From JAPUEK01 sp963815355 (lineage in GTDB: Bacteria > Pseudomonadota > Alphaproteobacteria > Rhodobacterales > Rhodobacteraceae), in NCBI GenBank assembly GCA_963815355.1, contig CAWFGJ010000009.1, positions 1 to 64,000 on the forward strand: a DNA stretch of 64,000 bases. Direction: 5' to 3'. The notes beneath the pieces were generated by a model. That model had not been told where the DNA came from. It searched no databases and worked only from the letters and a program-made list of their open reading frames with translations. This document shows positions 45,608-54,369 of this stretch, one piece after another. The stretch's first letter is position 1. Each line of letters opens with the position of its first letter. Both the position numbers and the translations under genes were made by a program.

Positions 45608-46489
45608 ATGCTTTCGTCTTGCGCTGATCCCAAGTCGATCGAAGGGCTTTCTTGGCTCTTCTGTTATCTGACCTCGGGCAAACATCTTGATTTCTACTGG
45701 TCTTTCGTGACGGTGTTGGTGCTTTTGGCCATCACTGCACCTGCGGCTTTATGCTTTGGCTTTGCCGGTGCGACAGCAGCGCGGTCTCCGTTTTTGCCGG
45801 CACGGATTTTTGGCAAGACCTACATCGCGATGGTGCGTGGTGTGCCCGACATCATCTATTTTTTGTTCTTTGTGATCGCGCTAGATCAAGCCATTGAATA
45901 TATGAAATTTTTGGCTGTTTGCCCGCCGGGGACACCGTCGCCTTGGCAAGGGTTGGAGTTTCGGGTTTGCGCCGACGCGAAAGTGCCACAATCGAGTTCA
46001 TCGGCGGCATGGCATTCCAGCTATGCCTTCATGCTGGCCGCAACCACATTTGCGCTGGTTTTTGGGGCCTTCGTGGCCAATGTGATCTTTGGAGCCATGC
46101 AGGCTGTGCCGCGGGCTCAGCTGGAAACGGGGGAGGCTTACGGAATGAGCCACGCTCAGGTGTTCCGGCGTATTCTGGTGCCGCAGATGTGGACCTATGC
46201 ATTGCCCGGCCTGTCGAACCTGTGGATGATCCTGATCAAGGCCACGCCGCTGCTGTTCCTGTTGGGGATCAAGGATATCGTCTATTACGCCCGCGAATTG
46301 GGCGGCTCCAAGACCCAGGTCTATGAGTTCCCTCATGGCGACTGGCGGCTTTACTATTTCTTGGGGCTATTGGTTTTCTATCTTTGCATGACGCGGCTGT
46401 CAGAGATTGTTCTGGGCCGGCTGTCGGCCCGTCTTTCAAAAGGTCAGGCGACGGCAGCAGGCGAAGCAATGCGAAGGGCCGCGGTATGA
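45608..46489 (+). CDS. Polar amino acid-type ABC transporter, permease 1
   Basis: 293 residues with about five hydrophobic segments. The first (FVTVLVLLAITAPAALCFGF) is preceded by a soluble stretch. The EAA-like loop is seen as ETGEAYGMSHAQVFRRILVP, the HisQ/ArtQ type. Overlaps permease 2 by ATGA. Start ATG 45608. Confidence 0.82.
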   Translation: MLSSCADPKSIEGLSWLFCYLTSGKHLDFYWSFVTVLVLLAITAPAALCFGFAGATAARSPFLPARIFGKTYIAMVRGVPDIIYFLFFVIALDQAIEYMKFLAVCPPGTPSPWQGLEFRVCADAKVPQSSSSAAWHSSYAFMLAATTFALVFGAFVANVIFGAMQAVPRAQLETGEAYGMSHAQVFRRILVPQMWTYALPGLSNLWMILIKATPLLFLLGIKDIVYYARELGGSKTQVYEFPHGDWRLYYFLGLLVFYLCMTRLSEIVLGRLSARLSKGQATAAGEAMRRAAV

Positions 46490-47319
46490 GCATGACCTGC
46501 TGGGAAACCGTTCAAGCCTATGGGTTGCGATCTGTCGGGATCGGGGAACGGCTGTTGCCAAAAACCGATTTCACCTTGTGCCAACAGTTCACACTGATTG
46601 GCTCCGGCCTTATCTGGAACATCTATTTCGGTATCTTGGCGCTTACGTTTGGGTTTGTATTCGCAAATCTGCTCGCGCTGGCGAAGTCGGCCCGCAACCC
46701 TTGGGTCCGCAAGCCCGCGGAATGGTTCATCTTTGTGTTCCGCGGCTCACCTTTGTTTATTCAGTTTTTCCTTGCCTATGAAGCCTTGGTGATGTTGCCG
46801 CGTAGCGGGATTGAGATTTTGGGTATCACGATTGAAACCAGTTGGACCACCCGCGCCTGGGCCGGTGCGTTGTTCGTTATGTTCCTGAACACGGCCGCCT
46901 ATTCTGCCGAGATTTTCTTCGGCGCGCTGCAATCCATTCCGAAAGGCGACCTAGAGGCCGCCGATGCCTACGGCATATCTGGCTGGCAAAAGTTCCGTCG
47001 CATCCAATGGCCGACAATGCTGCGTCTGGGTTGGCCGGGCTATACCAACGAGGCAATCTTTCTGTTTCACGCCACGACGCTGGTGTTCTTTTCCAGCTTT
47101 CCGGCGTTTTCGCAGCGCGGTGATGCGCTTTACTACGCAAACTACTTCGCTGATAAAACCTTCAACCCCTTCATCCCCTATCCGATTGTTGGCTTTTACT
47201 TCATCTGCATTACGCTTTTGGTGACGCTGATCTTTGGTGCGGTGAACAAGCGGCTGAACAGGCACTTGCCGCAGAATCTCAAGAGCAGAATTCGCTTGCG
47301 TCCTCAGGTGATCCGATAG
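46486..47319 (+). CDS. Polar amino acid-type ABC transporter, permease 2
   Basis: 277 residues from ATG 46486, overlapping permease 1 by ATGA; the frame is open further back inside permease 1. The EAA loop reads LEAADAYGISGWQKFRRIQW, the HisM/ArtM type, following VFRGSPLFIQFF, a signature near the third helix. Together the four proteins form a complete importer. It ends 150 bp before the first glutamine-synthetase-like gene. Confidence 0.82.
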   Translation: MSMTCWETVQAYGLRSVGIGERLLPKTDFTLCQQFTLIGSGLIWNIYFGILALTFGFVFANLLALAKSARNPWVRKPAEWFIFVFRGSPLFIQFFLAYEALVMLPRSGIEILGITIETSWTTRAWAGALFVMFLNTAAYSAEIFFGALQSIPKGDLEAADAYGISGWQKFRRIQWPTMLRLGWPGYTNEAIFLFHATTLVFFSSFPAFSQRGDALYYANYFADKTFNPFIPYPIVGFYFICITLLVTLIFGAVNKRLNRHLPQNLKSRIRLRPQVIR

Positions 47320-47469
47320 TAATCTTGAATTTGATCAAATTGAAGTCGGATCGTCTTGATCCCTTCGCGTTGATTGAAACACAGGGATAGGATCAAGGGC
47401 ATGATCCGTAGCCTGCTGGTCAGCTTTTTGAGGGCTGTCTGGGGCTAGTGAGCGCCCTTCCTGACACAA

Positions 47470-48810
47470 ATGATGAAAGATTGGCTTAGAAAACACCCCG
47501 ACGTTCGCACGATTCGTGTGGCGGCGGCAGATTTGAATGGACAAGCGCGGGGCAAACGTGTGCCAGCCCGCTTTGCCGATAAGGTCGTAAAAGACGGGAC
47601 GCGGTTTCCCTTTTCGGTCCTGAACCTCGACATCTGGGGCGAAGACATTGACGATAGCCCGCTGGTGTTTGAGCAAGGCGATCAGGACGGCGTCCTGAAA
47701 CCTACCGAGCGCGGCTTTTTACCGATGCCGTGGCTTGAGGCCCCGACCGCACTCTTGCCGATCTGGATGTTCCGCGAAAACGGTACGCCCTATGAAGGCG
47801 ACCCGCGCCATGCGTTGCGTGCGGTGGTAGACCGGTTCAAGGCCCGCGGCCTGACCCCAGTCTGCGCGATCGAGTTAGAGTTTTTTCTGATCGACGATAG
47901 TGGCAAGACCATGCAAGTCCCTGCGTCGCCACGGTCTGGCAAGCGCCGCAAGGCCGCCGAGACGCTGTCGATTCGCGCGTTGGATGCGTTCGACACGTTC
48001 TTTACCGATCTTTATGATGCCTGCGAGGCCATGGACATTCCGGCCGACACCACGACGTCGGAAACCGGTCTGGGCCAGTTTGAAGTGAACCTGATGCATT
48101 GTGACGACCCCTTGCGGGCCGCAGATGATGCGTGGTTCTTCAAAATGCTGGTCAAGGGCCTGGCCCGCCGCCACGGCTTTGCCGCCAGCTTTATGGCGAA
48201 ACCCTATCCGGAATATTCCGGCTCAGGCCTGCACACCCACTTTAGCCTGGTGGACGAACGCGGCGACAACGTGTTTGATTCCGGCGGCCCGAAGGGCACG
48301 GCGCTGTTGCGCCAAGCGGTCGCGGGCTGCCTGAATGCTATGCACGATTCCGCGCTGATATTCGCGCCGCATGACAACAGCTATCAGCGGTTGGTTCCGG
48401 GCAAACATGCACCAACCTCCATCGCTTGGGGGTATGAGAACCGCACCACCGCAATCCGCATTCCCGCCGGCAGCCCTTCGGCGCGGCGGATTGAGCATCG
48501 CGTGGCGGGCGGCGACGTTAACCCCTATCTGATGCTGGCTGCGATCCTTGGTGCCGCATTGGACGGGATCGAAAAGGAAATGGACCCCCCTGCCCCCATT
48601 GTTGGCAACGCCTATGCATTGGATGATTTGCCGCAGATTCCCGACAGTTGGGAAGTGGCGATTGACGCGCTGGAGAGTTCAACTATCGTGCCGCGCTTCC
48701 TGCATCCCGAATTGATCAAGAATTTGGTTTCCACCAAACGACAAGAGTTGCACTACATCGGCGAGTTGTCTGAACAAGAGCGGGTTGAACTGTATCTCGA
48801 CACGGTCTGA
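47470..48810 (+). CDS. puuA: Glutamine synthetase family ligase (PuuA-like), copy 1
   Basis: 446 residues. Glutamine-synthetase catalytic barrel: CAIELEFFLID, ETGLGQFEVNL (metal-binding Glu), SGSGLHTHFSL (metal His), NSYQRLVPGKHAPTSIAWG and RIEHRVAGGDVNPYL (substrate Arg/Glu). The N-terminal domain is short and begins RTIRVAAADLNGQARGKRVP, as in gamma-glutamylpolyamine synthetases rather than in nitrogen-assimilating GlnA. Expected to join glutamate to a primary amine with ATP. Genome context (importer upstream; amidotransferase, second ligase and FAD oxidase downstream) supports an amine-breakdown role. Confidence 0.75.
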   Translation: MMKDWLRKHPDVRTIRVAAADLNGQARGKRVPARFADKVVKDGTRFPFSVLNLDIWGEDIDDSPLVFEQGDQDGVLKPTERGFLPMPWLEAPTALLPIWMFRENGTPYEGDPRHALRAVVDRFKARGLTPVCAIELEFFLIDDSGKTMQVPASPRSGKRRKAAETLSIRALDAFDTFFTDLYDACEAMDIPADTTTSETGLGQFEVNLMHCDDPLRAADDAWFFKMLVKGLARRHGFAASFMAKPYPEYSGSGLHTHFSLVDERGDNVFDSGGPKGTALLRQAVAGCLNAMHDSALIFAPHDNSYQRLVPGKHAPTSIAWGYENRTTAIRIPAGSPSARRIEHRVAGGDVNPYLMLAAILGAALDGIEKEMDPPAPIVGNAYALDDLPQIPDSWEVAIDALESSTIVPRFLHPELIKNLVSTKRQELHYIGELSEQERVELYLDTV

Positions 48811-48943
48811 TATAACACACAAACTGCTTGCTCCGGGTGAACCCGGCCGAGCGGCTAGAACACCCCCCTGCATGCCCCCTTGACCGACCCGGGGGGGCCT
48901 GCGTTAGCTTCTCTAGCTTCTTAAAAGGTAAATCGGGATCTCT

Positions 48944-49624
48944 ATGCTGATAGGTATTTTGCAAACCGGGCTCGCGCCTGAAATGCTCGCCCCGGAAATG
49001 GGCGATTACCCAGATATGTTTATCCGGCTGCTGGATGGCTATGGCTTCACATTCCGGACTTTCCGCGTGGTTGAAGGGGATTTTCCGTCAGGCGTGCATG
49101 ATTGTGAGGGCTGGCTGATTACCGGCTCTCGCCATGGGACCTATGAGGATCACCCGTGGATCCCGACCCTGGAGCAATTCATTCGTGATTGCTTTGCGGC
49201 GCATGTTCCGATGGTGGGCGTCTGCTTTGGCCATCAAATCATTGCGCAGGCCATGGGGGGCAAGGTTGAGCGCTACGACGGGGGCTGGGCCGTTGGCGCG
49301 ACTGAGTATGATTTTGAAGGCGAGCCGTTGACGCTGAACGCATGGCACCGCGATCAGGTGACAGAGGCGCCCGCTGGGGCTAAAGTGGTGGCCAGCAACG
49401 CGTTTTGCGCCAACGCGGCGCTTTTGTATGATGACCGCGCTTTCACAGTCCAAGCCCATCCCGAATTCCGCCCCGAATTCGTCGATGGTTTGATCCGTAC
49501 GCGGGGCAAAGGTCTGGTTCCCGACGCTGTGCTCGCGGCCGCCGCGCAACATCTGGCGGACCCCCTGCAAGACAAAACCATGGCCGGACGAATTGCGGCT
49601 TTCTTCTTGGAGCCCCGAGCTTGA
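48944..49624 (+). CDS. Class I glutamine amidotransferase (GMP-synthase-like subdomain)
   Basis: 226 residues. Nucleophile elbow GVCFGHQIIAQAMGG with Cys94; His172 and Glu174 in QAHPEFRPEF complete the triad. This is the COG0518-type (GuaA-like) domain, not the PuuD (COG2071) type usually linked to gamma-glutamyl-GABA hydrolysis. By position between two PuuA-like ligases it may remove gamma-glutamyl groups (inference). 63 bp upstream of the second ligase. Confidence 0.75.
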   Translation: MLIGILQTGLAPEMLAPEMGDYPDMFIRLLDGYGFTFRTFRVVEGDFPSGVHDCEGWLITGSRHGTYEDHPWIPTLEQFIRDCFAAHVPMVGVCFGHQIIAQAMGGKVERYDGGWAVGATEYDFEGEPLTLNAWHRDQVTEAPAGAKVVASNAFCANAALLYDDRAFTVQAHPEFRPEFVDGLIRTRGKGLVPDAVLAAAAQHLADPLQDKTMAGRIAAFFLEPRA

Positions 49625-49672
49625 GCGCGCGTCGCGACAGCCGGGGGCAACCCGACAAACATAGTGTGAATC

Positions 49673-51028
49673 ATGTCCAAATGGACCGATCAGCTGCCCG
49701 AAGCAGCACGTGAGTATATTGGCGACCGTCGTGTAGATGAGGTGGAATGCGTGATCGGCGACATTGCCGGCGTCGCGCGCGGCAAAGCAATGCCAGCCGC
49801 GAAATTTGCCCATCAAGCCAACTATTTCCTGCCGAACTCCATCTTTCTTCAGACCATCACCGGGGAATGGGCCGACAATCCTTTTGACGCCTTCACTGAG
49901 CCGGACATGATCCTTGAGCCAGACTTCACAACGGCCACGGCAGCGCCTTGGACGGCCGATGTCACGCTGCAGGTCATCCATGATGCCAAAGACCAACAAG
50001 GCAACCTTGTGCCCTATGCGCCGCGCAATGTGCTGCGCCGGATATTGCAGCTTTATGCAGATCAAGGCTGGATTCCGGTTGTGGCGCCCGAAATGGAGTT
50101 CTTCCTGACAGCCCGCAACCTCGATCCGAACCAGCCCGTCATCCCACCCATGGGCCGCTCTGGTCGCCGTGCGGCGGGAAAGCAGGCCTATTCTCTGTCG
50201 GCAATTGATGAGTACGGCAAGGTCATCGACGACATCTACGACTTTGCCGAAGCCCAAGGGCTAGAGATTGACGGCATCCTTCAAGAAGGCGGCGCTGGCC
50301 AGATAGAGCTCAATCTTGCCCACGGCGATCCAATTCGGTTGGCCGATGACGTCTTCTTCTTCAAGCGGCTGATCCGCGAGGCGGCATTGCGACATGATTG
50401 CTTCGCAACGTTCATGGCCAAACCCATCGGCGGCGAACCGGGATCGGCTATGCATATCCACACCTCCGTTGTGGACAGCAAAACCGGCAAGAACATCTTT
50501 TCGGATAAGAAAGGCGGCGAAACTGAACAGTTCATGCATTTCATCGCCGGGATGCAGAACCACCTGACGGGTGCGATTGCTGTTCTGGCACCCTACGTGA
50601 ACTCGTACCGCCGCTACGTTCCGGATTTCGCCGCCCCAATCAATCTGGAATGGGGGCGTGACAACCGCACAACCGGGCTGCGCATTCCTATCTCCTCTCC
50701 CGCCGGTCGACGCGTTGAGAACCGTCTGCCGGGAATGGACTGCAATCCCTATCTCGGCATCGCGGCAACCCTCGCTTGTGGCTACCTAGGCCTGATGGAG
50801 AAAAAGCTGCCCCGCGATGAGTGCAAGACAAACGCCTATATCGACAGCGACGACATCCCCACCAATCTGGGCGACGCGTTGGACCTTCTGGAAGAAGACA
50901 CCGCCCTGTGTGAGGTTTTTGGCAATGAATTCGTCAAGGTCTATGAATCGGTAAAGCGGAACGAATACAAAGAGTTCCTGCAAGTCATCAGCCCGTGGGA
51001 ACGGGAACACCTGCTGTTAAACGTATGA
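49673..51028 (+). CDS. puuA: Glutamine synthetase family ligase (PuuA-like), copy 2
   Basis: 451 residues. Motifs in order: VVAPEMEFFLT, LQEGGAGQIELNL, GSAMHIHTSV, NSYRRYVPDFAAPINLEWGR and RRVENRLPGMDCNPYLGIA. N-terminus DEVECVIGDIAGVARGKAMP. Distinct in sequence from copy 1, so probably a different amine substrate or a heteromeric partner rather than a recent duplicate. Its stop overlaps the start of the FAD oxidoreductase (ATGA), which strongly links ligase and oxidase functionally. Confidence 0.75.
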   Translation: MSKWTDQLPEAAREYIGDRRVDEVECVIGDIAGVARGKAMPAAKFAHQANYFLPNSIFLQTITGEWADNPFDAFTEPDMILEPDFTTATAAPWTADVTLQVIHDAKDQQGNLVPYAPRNVLRRILQLYADQGWIPVVAPEMEFFLTARNLDPNQPVIPPMGRSGRRAAGKQAYSLSAIDEYGKVIDDIYDFAEAQGLEIDGILQEGGAGQIELNLAHGDPIRLADDVFFFKRLIREAALRHDCFATFMAKPIGGEPGSAMHIHTSVVDSKTGKNIFSDKKGGETEQFMHFIAGMQNHLTGAIAVLAPYVNSYRRYVPDFAAPINLEWGRDNRTTGLRIPISSPAGRRVENRLPGMDCNPYLGIAATLACGYLGLMEKKLPRDECKTNAYIDSDDIPTNLGDALDLLEEDTALCEVFGNEFVKVYESVKRNEYKEFLQVISPWEREHLLLNV

Positions 51029-52326
51029 ACCTTCTGCACGCCAATGACAGGACGGGGGAATATCCTCCGTCTTATTACGCGGCGACGCGGGCCGAGCTTG
51101 CGCCCTACGCTCCCTTGCAGGGCGAGATGCGGGCCGATGTTTGCATCGTGGGCGGTGGCTATACAGGGCTATCAGCCGCGCTGCATCTTGCCCAAAAGGG
51201 CTTGGACGTGGTGCTTCTGGAGGCGCACCGGGTTGGATTTGGTGCGTCAGGACGCAACGGCGGGCAAGTTGGCTCAGGACAGCGGCAAGATCAGGTCTGG
51301 CTGGAAAAAGCCGTAGGGCGCGATGTTGCCCACCATTTGTGGGATCTGTCCCAAGACGCAAAGGCGCTGGTAAAATCGCTGATCAAGGATCATGCGATGC
51401 CGGTGGCTTTTCATCCCGGCGTGGCCCACGCCTGTTGGACCGAAGCGGAGGTGCGCGATACGCATGCTTACGCTGCAAAGCTGCACCGCGATTATGGCTA
51501 TACCGAATTGGAGGTGCTGGATCGGGACGCTATCCGGCGACTGATCGGGTCGGCTGCTTATAAGGGTGGTGAATTGGATCGTGGCGCGGGGCACCTGCAC
51601 CCGCTCAACTTCGCCGTTGGGTTGGCACAGGCCGCGACCGCGGCAGGGGCCAAGATCTATGAGGGATCGGAAGTTCATCATATTGCGCATGGGGCCAAAC
51701 CCGAAGTGCGCACTTCTCAGGGTCGCGTTATCTGCGATCACGTCATACTTGCAGGCAACGGCTATCTTGGCAATCTGGACCGCCAGATTGCGGCCAAGGT
51801 CATGCCCATCAACAACTTCATCGTCGCGACTGAACCATTGGGCGACCGCGCTGCCGCTATCCTGTCCGAGCCCGTTGCCGTGGCCGACACCAAGTTTGTC
51901 GTGAACTACTGGCGCCTGTCGGAAGACAACCGGCTTTTGTTCGGGGGCGGGGAAAGTTACGGCTACCGTTTTCCCGATCTGATCCGCACCGTCCGCAAGC
52001 CGATGCTGCAGGTCTACCCGCAACTGGCGGATGTCCGCATCGACTACGCTTGGGGTGGGACGCTGGCGATCACGCTGAACCGGATGCCCTGCTTTACCCG
52101 ACCTGCGCCCAATATTCTGTCGGCCTCAGGCTATTCCGGACACGGCGTCGCACTGGCCACGCTTGCGGGCAAACTGATGGCCGAGGCAGTCGCGGGTCAG
52201 TCGTCGGGGTTTGATGTGATGGCGAGCCTGCCTCAACCGCGCTTCCCCGGTGGCGTGGCGTTGCGCTGGCCGCTTTTGGCGGCCGCGATGACTTGGTATT
52301 CGCTAAGGGATCGTCTGGGGTTTTAG
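51025..52326 (+). CDS. puuB: FAD-dependent oxidoreductase (gamma-glutamylputrescine oxidase-like, PuuB)
   Basis: 433 residues from ATG 51025, overlapping the ligase stop. Dinucleotide-binding GGGYTG at 43-48 with VVLLEAHRVGFGASGRNGGQ downstream, the D-amino-acid-oxidase/GlpD-like (DAO) fold signature, and a C-terminal AWGGTLAITLNRMPCF and SGYSGHGVALATLAGKL substrate/FAD segment. Would oxidise a gamma-glutamylated amine to an aldehyde, the step after PuuA. The aldehyde dehydrogenase (PuuC) and transaminase (PuuE) are not in the window. Confidence 0.8.
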   Translation: MNLLHANDRTGEYPPSYYAATRAELAPYAPLQGEMRADVCIVGGGYTGLSAALHLAQKGLDVVLLEAHRVGFGASGRNGGQVGSGQRQDQVWLEKAVGRDVAHHLWDLSQDAKALVKSLIKDHAMPVAFHPGVAHACWTEAEVRDTHAYAAKLHRDYGYTELEVLDRDAIRRLIGSAAYKGGELDRGAGHLHPLNFAVGLAQAATAAGAKIYEGSEVHHIAHGAKPEVRTSQGRVICDHVILAGNGYLGNLDRQIAAKVMPINNFIVATEPLGDRAAAILSEPVAVADTKFVVNYWRLSEDNRLLFGGGESYGYRFPDLIRTVRKPMLQVYPQLADVRIDYAWGGTLAITLNRMPCFTRPAPNILSASGYSGHGVALATLAGKLMAEAVAGQSSGFDVMASLPQPRFPGGVALRWPLLAAAMTWYSLRDRLGF

Positions 52327-52401
52327 CCCAATGAATGGGTCGTTCATCGGCGGTTTTCGCCGGGTGTCGGCGATTGTCACTAGCTTGACGCAATGTCGAT
52401 G

Positions 52402-52442
52402 ATTAAAGCTTTCCTGAAGAAGAGTTTCAGGAAAGCTTTAAT
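52402..52442 (+). promoter_or_regulatory. 16-bp inverted repeat sequestering the ribosome-binding site of the DegT-type gene
   Basis: ATTAAAGCTTTCCTGA (52402-52417) and TCAGGAAAGCTTTAAT (52427-52442) are perfect inverted copies with a 9-base loop. The right arm contains the only good ribosome-binding site (AGGAAAG, 52429-52435) and the first bases of the ATG at 52441, so the folded form would hide the start. It could also be a protein-binding operator. Confidence 0.6.
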
Positions 52443-53643
52443 GATGACTGCCGACGGCCAAACCCATGCCCCCAATGTGCACCAAGCCGAACCGATTCCA
52501 GAGGCGGCACGTGCCGAGATTGACCGCTTGCTAAGCTCAGGCGACCTGTTCCGATACACTGCAGCGCACAGTGCGCCCGTCGCCCTGCTGGAAGAAGAAT
52601 TTGCAGCACTTTTGGGCAGTCGCTATGCGCTCGCGGTAGCATCTTGCTCTGCCGCCTTATTCCTGTCGCTCAAGGCGCTGGATCTGCCCCGGGGCGCGCG
52701 CGTGTTGATCCCTGCCTTTACCTTCGCCGCCGTCCCTTCTGCTGTGGTCCATGCTGATTGCGAACCGGTTTTGGTTGAAGTCGGGGAGAACTACCGCGTC
52801 GACCTGGCGGACTTTGAGGCCAAACTTGAGGGCGCGGCAGCAGTGATGATCAGCCACATGCGCGGCCATACGTCGGACATGGATGCCATCATGGCGCTTT
52901 GCGACGCCCGCGCCATTCCGGTGATCGAGGATGCTGCCCATAGCCTTGGCACCGAATGGCATGGCCGCAAGATTGGTACGATCGGAAAAATCGGCTGTTT
53001 TTCCTTTCAATCCTATAAGCTCGTGAATGCAGGCGAAGGCGGAATTCTGGTAACAGACGATCCCGAAATTGCCGCACGCTGCGTGATCATGTCGGGGGCT
53101 TACGAATCGAACTGGAAGAAACATCCCGGCATGCAAAACAGCTACATGCTTTGGCAAAACAAGCTGCCGCTTTATAACATGCGCATGCAAAACCTTTCGG
53201 CGGCTGTGATCCGCCCGCAGTTGCCTGAGGTTGCGAGCCGCGTTGCCAAGGGCCGCGCCGGGCACGACCGGGTGGCGGACCAGATCAACGGGTCGCCCTT
53301 TCTTGCTGTGCCTCCTGCCTTGCCCCCTGAAGAGCGCGCGCCGGATTCAATCCAGTTCAATTTGGCAGGCGGCTGGACCGATGCGCAAGCGTTGGCCTTT
53401 CAATCCGAAGCACAACAGCGCGGTGTAACAGTTCAGGTTTTCGGCCTGTCTGATGGCAACGCCCGCGCCTTTTGGAACTGGGAGTTTCTGGGCCCTGCGC
53501 CAGAGCTGCCGAAAACCCGCGCGATGCTCATGCGGGCATGCGATGTGCGCCTGCCTACACGGCTGACAGATGCAGAGCTGGATTACATCGCGGATGCCGT
53601 GATCTCGGCGGCGCAAACCGTGCGAGGTATGCGTGCAGCATAA
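52441..53643 (+). CDS. DegT/DnrJ/EryC1/StrS family aminotransferase
   Basis: 400 residues from ATG 52441 (AGGA 8 bases upstream); the frame also opens at ATG 52393, which has no ribosome-binding site and would add 16 residues encoded mostly by the inverted repeat. PLP-dependent sugar or cyclic-compound aminotransferase: EDAAHSLGTEWHG (Asp for the PLP ring) and FSFQSYKLVNAGEGGILVTD, whose Lys binds PLP. Usual family length. Family members make amino sugars or aminocyclitols; here no sugar-nucleotide genes are adjacent, so the substrate is open. Monocistronic as far as seen. Confidence 0.75.
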   Translation: MMTADGQTHAPNVHQAEPIPEAARAEIDRLLSSGDLFRYTAAHSAPVALLEEEFAALLGSRYALAVASCSAALFLSLKALDLPRGARVLIPAFTFAAVPSAVVHADCEPVLVEVGENYRVDLADFEAKLEGAAAVMISHMRGHTSDMDAIMALCDARAIPVIEDAAHSLGTEWHGRKIGTIGKIGCFSFQSYKLVNAGEGGILVTDDPEIAARCVIMSGAYESNWKKHPGMQNSYMLWQNKLPLYNMRMQNLSAAVIRPQLPEVASRVAKGRAGHDRVADQINGSPFLAVPPALPPEERAPDSIQFNLAGGWTDAQALAFQSEAQQRGVTVQVFGLSDGNARAFWNWEFLGPAPELPKTRAMLMRACDVRLPTRLTDAELDYIADAVISAAQTVRGMRAA

Positions 53644-53669
53644 ATCCTGCTTGTGCCGCATTTTTCCCC

Positions 53670-53698
53670 TTGCGGCGGCGCGCTGGGTGACCTATTTG
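53670..53698 (+). promoter_or_regulatory. Putative promoter of tRNA-Gly 1
   Basis: TTGCGG (53670-53675), 17-base spacer, TATTTG (53693-53698), 17 bp before the tRNA. Confidence 0.5.
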
Positions 53699-53715
53699 AC
53701 CGCCATCCAGACGGT

Positions 53716-53790
53716 GCGGGCGTAGCTCAGGGGTAGAGCATAACCTTGCCAAGGTTAGGGTCGGGCGTTCGAATCGCCTCGCCCGCTCCA
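53716..53790 (+). tRNA. tRNA-Gly (GCC), copy 1
   Basis: 75 bases including encoded CCA. Acceptor stem GCGGGCG/CGCCCGC, D-arm with AGCTCAGGGGTAGAGC, anticodon GCC in the loop of ACCTTGCCAAGGT, T-arm GTTCGAATC. Identical to copy 2, which lies 176 bp downstream. Confidence 0.95.
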
Positions 53791-53802
53791 ACTGGAAAGC
53801 TT

Positions 53803-53829
53803 AAAGGGCGCTCGCAAGAGCGCCCTTTT
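53803..53829 (+). terminator. Rho-independent terminator after tRNA-Gly 1
   Basis: AAAGGGCGCTC (53803-53813), GCAA tetraloop, GAGCGCCCTTT (53818-53828), then T. An 11-bp stem with a T-run ending the first tRNA transcript. Confidence 0.85.
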
Positions 53830-53925
53830 GCGTTTCCGCACTCTGCCGGTCCGAGCCAAAAACAGCTTGCGGTTTCCCGCCTCCGGCGACTGTTGAATTT
53901 GCCATCACTTGGGCGTGAAATCCGC

Positions 53926-53954
53926 TTGCACCCATCAGCGCGCCCCGCTAGATA
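53926..53954 (+). promoter_or_regulatory. Putative promoter of tRNA-Gly 2
   Basis: TTGCAC (53926-53931), 17-base spacer, TAGATA (53949-53954), 12 bp before the tRNA. Confidence 0.6.
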
Positions 53955-53966
53955 GCCCCTAGGAGC

Positions 53967-54041
53967 GCGGGCGTAGCTCAGGGGTAGAGCATAACCTTGC
54001 CAAGGTTAGGGTCGGGCGTTCGAATCGCCTCGCCCGCTCCA
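53967..54041 (+). tRNA. tRNA-Gly (GCC), copy 2
   Basis: Identical to 53716-53790 over all 75 bases including CCA. Confidence 0.95.
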
Positions 54042-54171
54042 ATTTTTCCGCAGCAAAACAGATGGTTGGCCAATTCGTTGGCCCAGGCCCACGGGCCCTG
54101 TTTTGCGTTGCGAATGCCGCTTTTGGCACGGGTCACCAATCTACAAACGCACGGAAAAACCCCACGCCCCC

Positions 54172-54200
54172 TTGCACCGCCCCGCAGTTTGGCCTATTTC
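54172..54200 (+). promoter_or_regulatory. Putative promoter of tRNA-Cys
   Basis: TTGCAC (54172-54177), 17-base spacer, TATTTC (54195-54200), 13 bp before the tRNA; same geometry as the tRNA-Gly promoters. Confidence 0.6.
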
Positions 54201-54213
54201 ACCCTAACTTTGA

Positions 54214-54287
54214 GGCGGGTGGGCAGGCAGGCTATGCGCTGGATTGCAAATCCATGTAGATCGGTTCGATTCCGATACCCGCCTCCA
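54214..54287 (+). tRNA. tRNA-Cys (GCA)
   Basis: 74 bases including CCA. Acceptor GGCGGGT/ACCCGCC, anticodon GCA within GGATTGCAAATCC, T-arm GGTTCGATTCC. Confidence 0.93.
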
Positions 54288-54369
54288 AGTTTTCCCTAAA
54301 GGCGGTTCGGCATCTTGGTGCCATGTGCGATCTGATCCTCGGCTTAGGCGCGTTTCGGGGGCCCGCAGA

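Noticed and set aside
48855..48905. Possible terminator between the first PuuA-like gene and the amidotransferase
   Set aside because: GC-rich runs can pair over only about six bases with several alternatives and no T-run; too weak to list.
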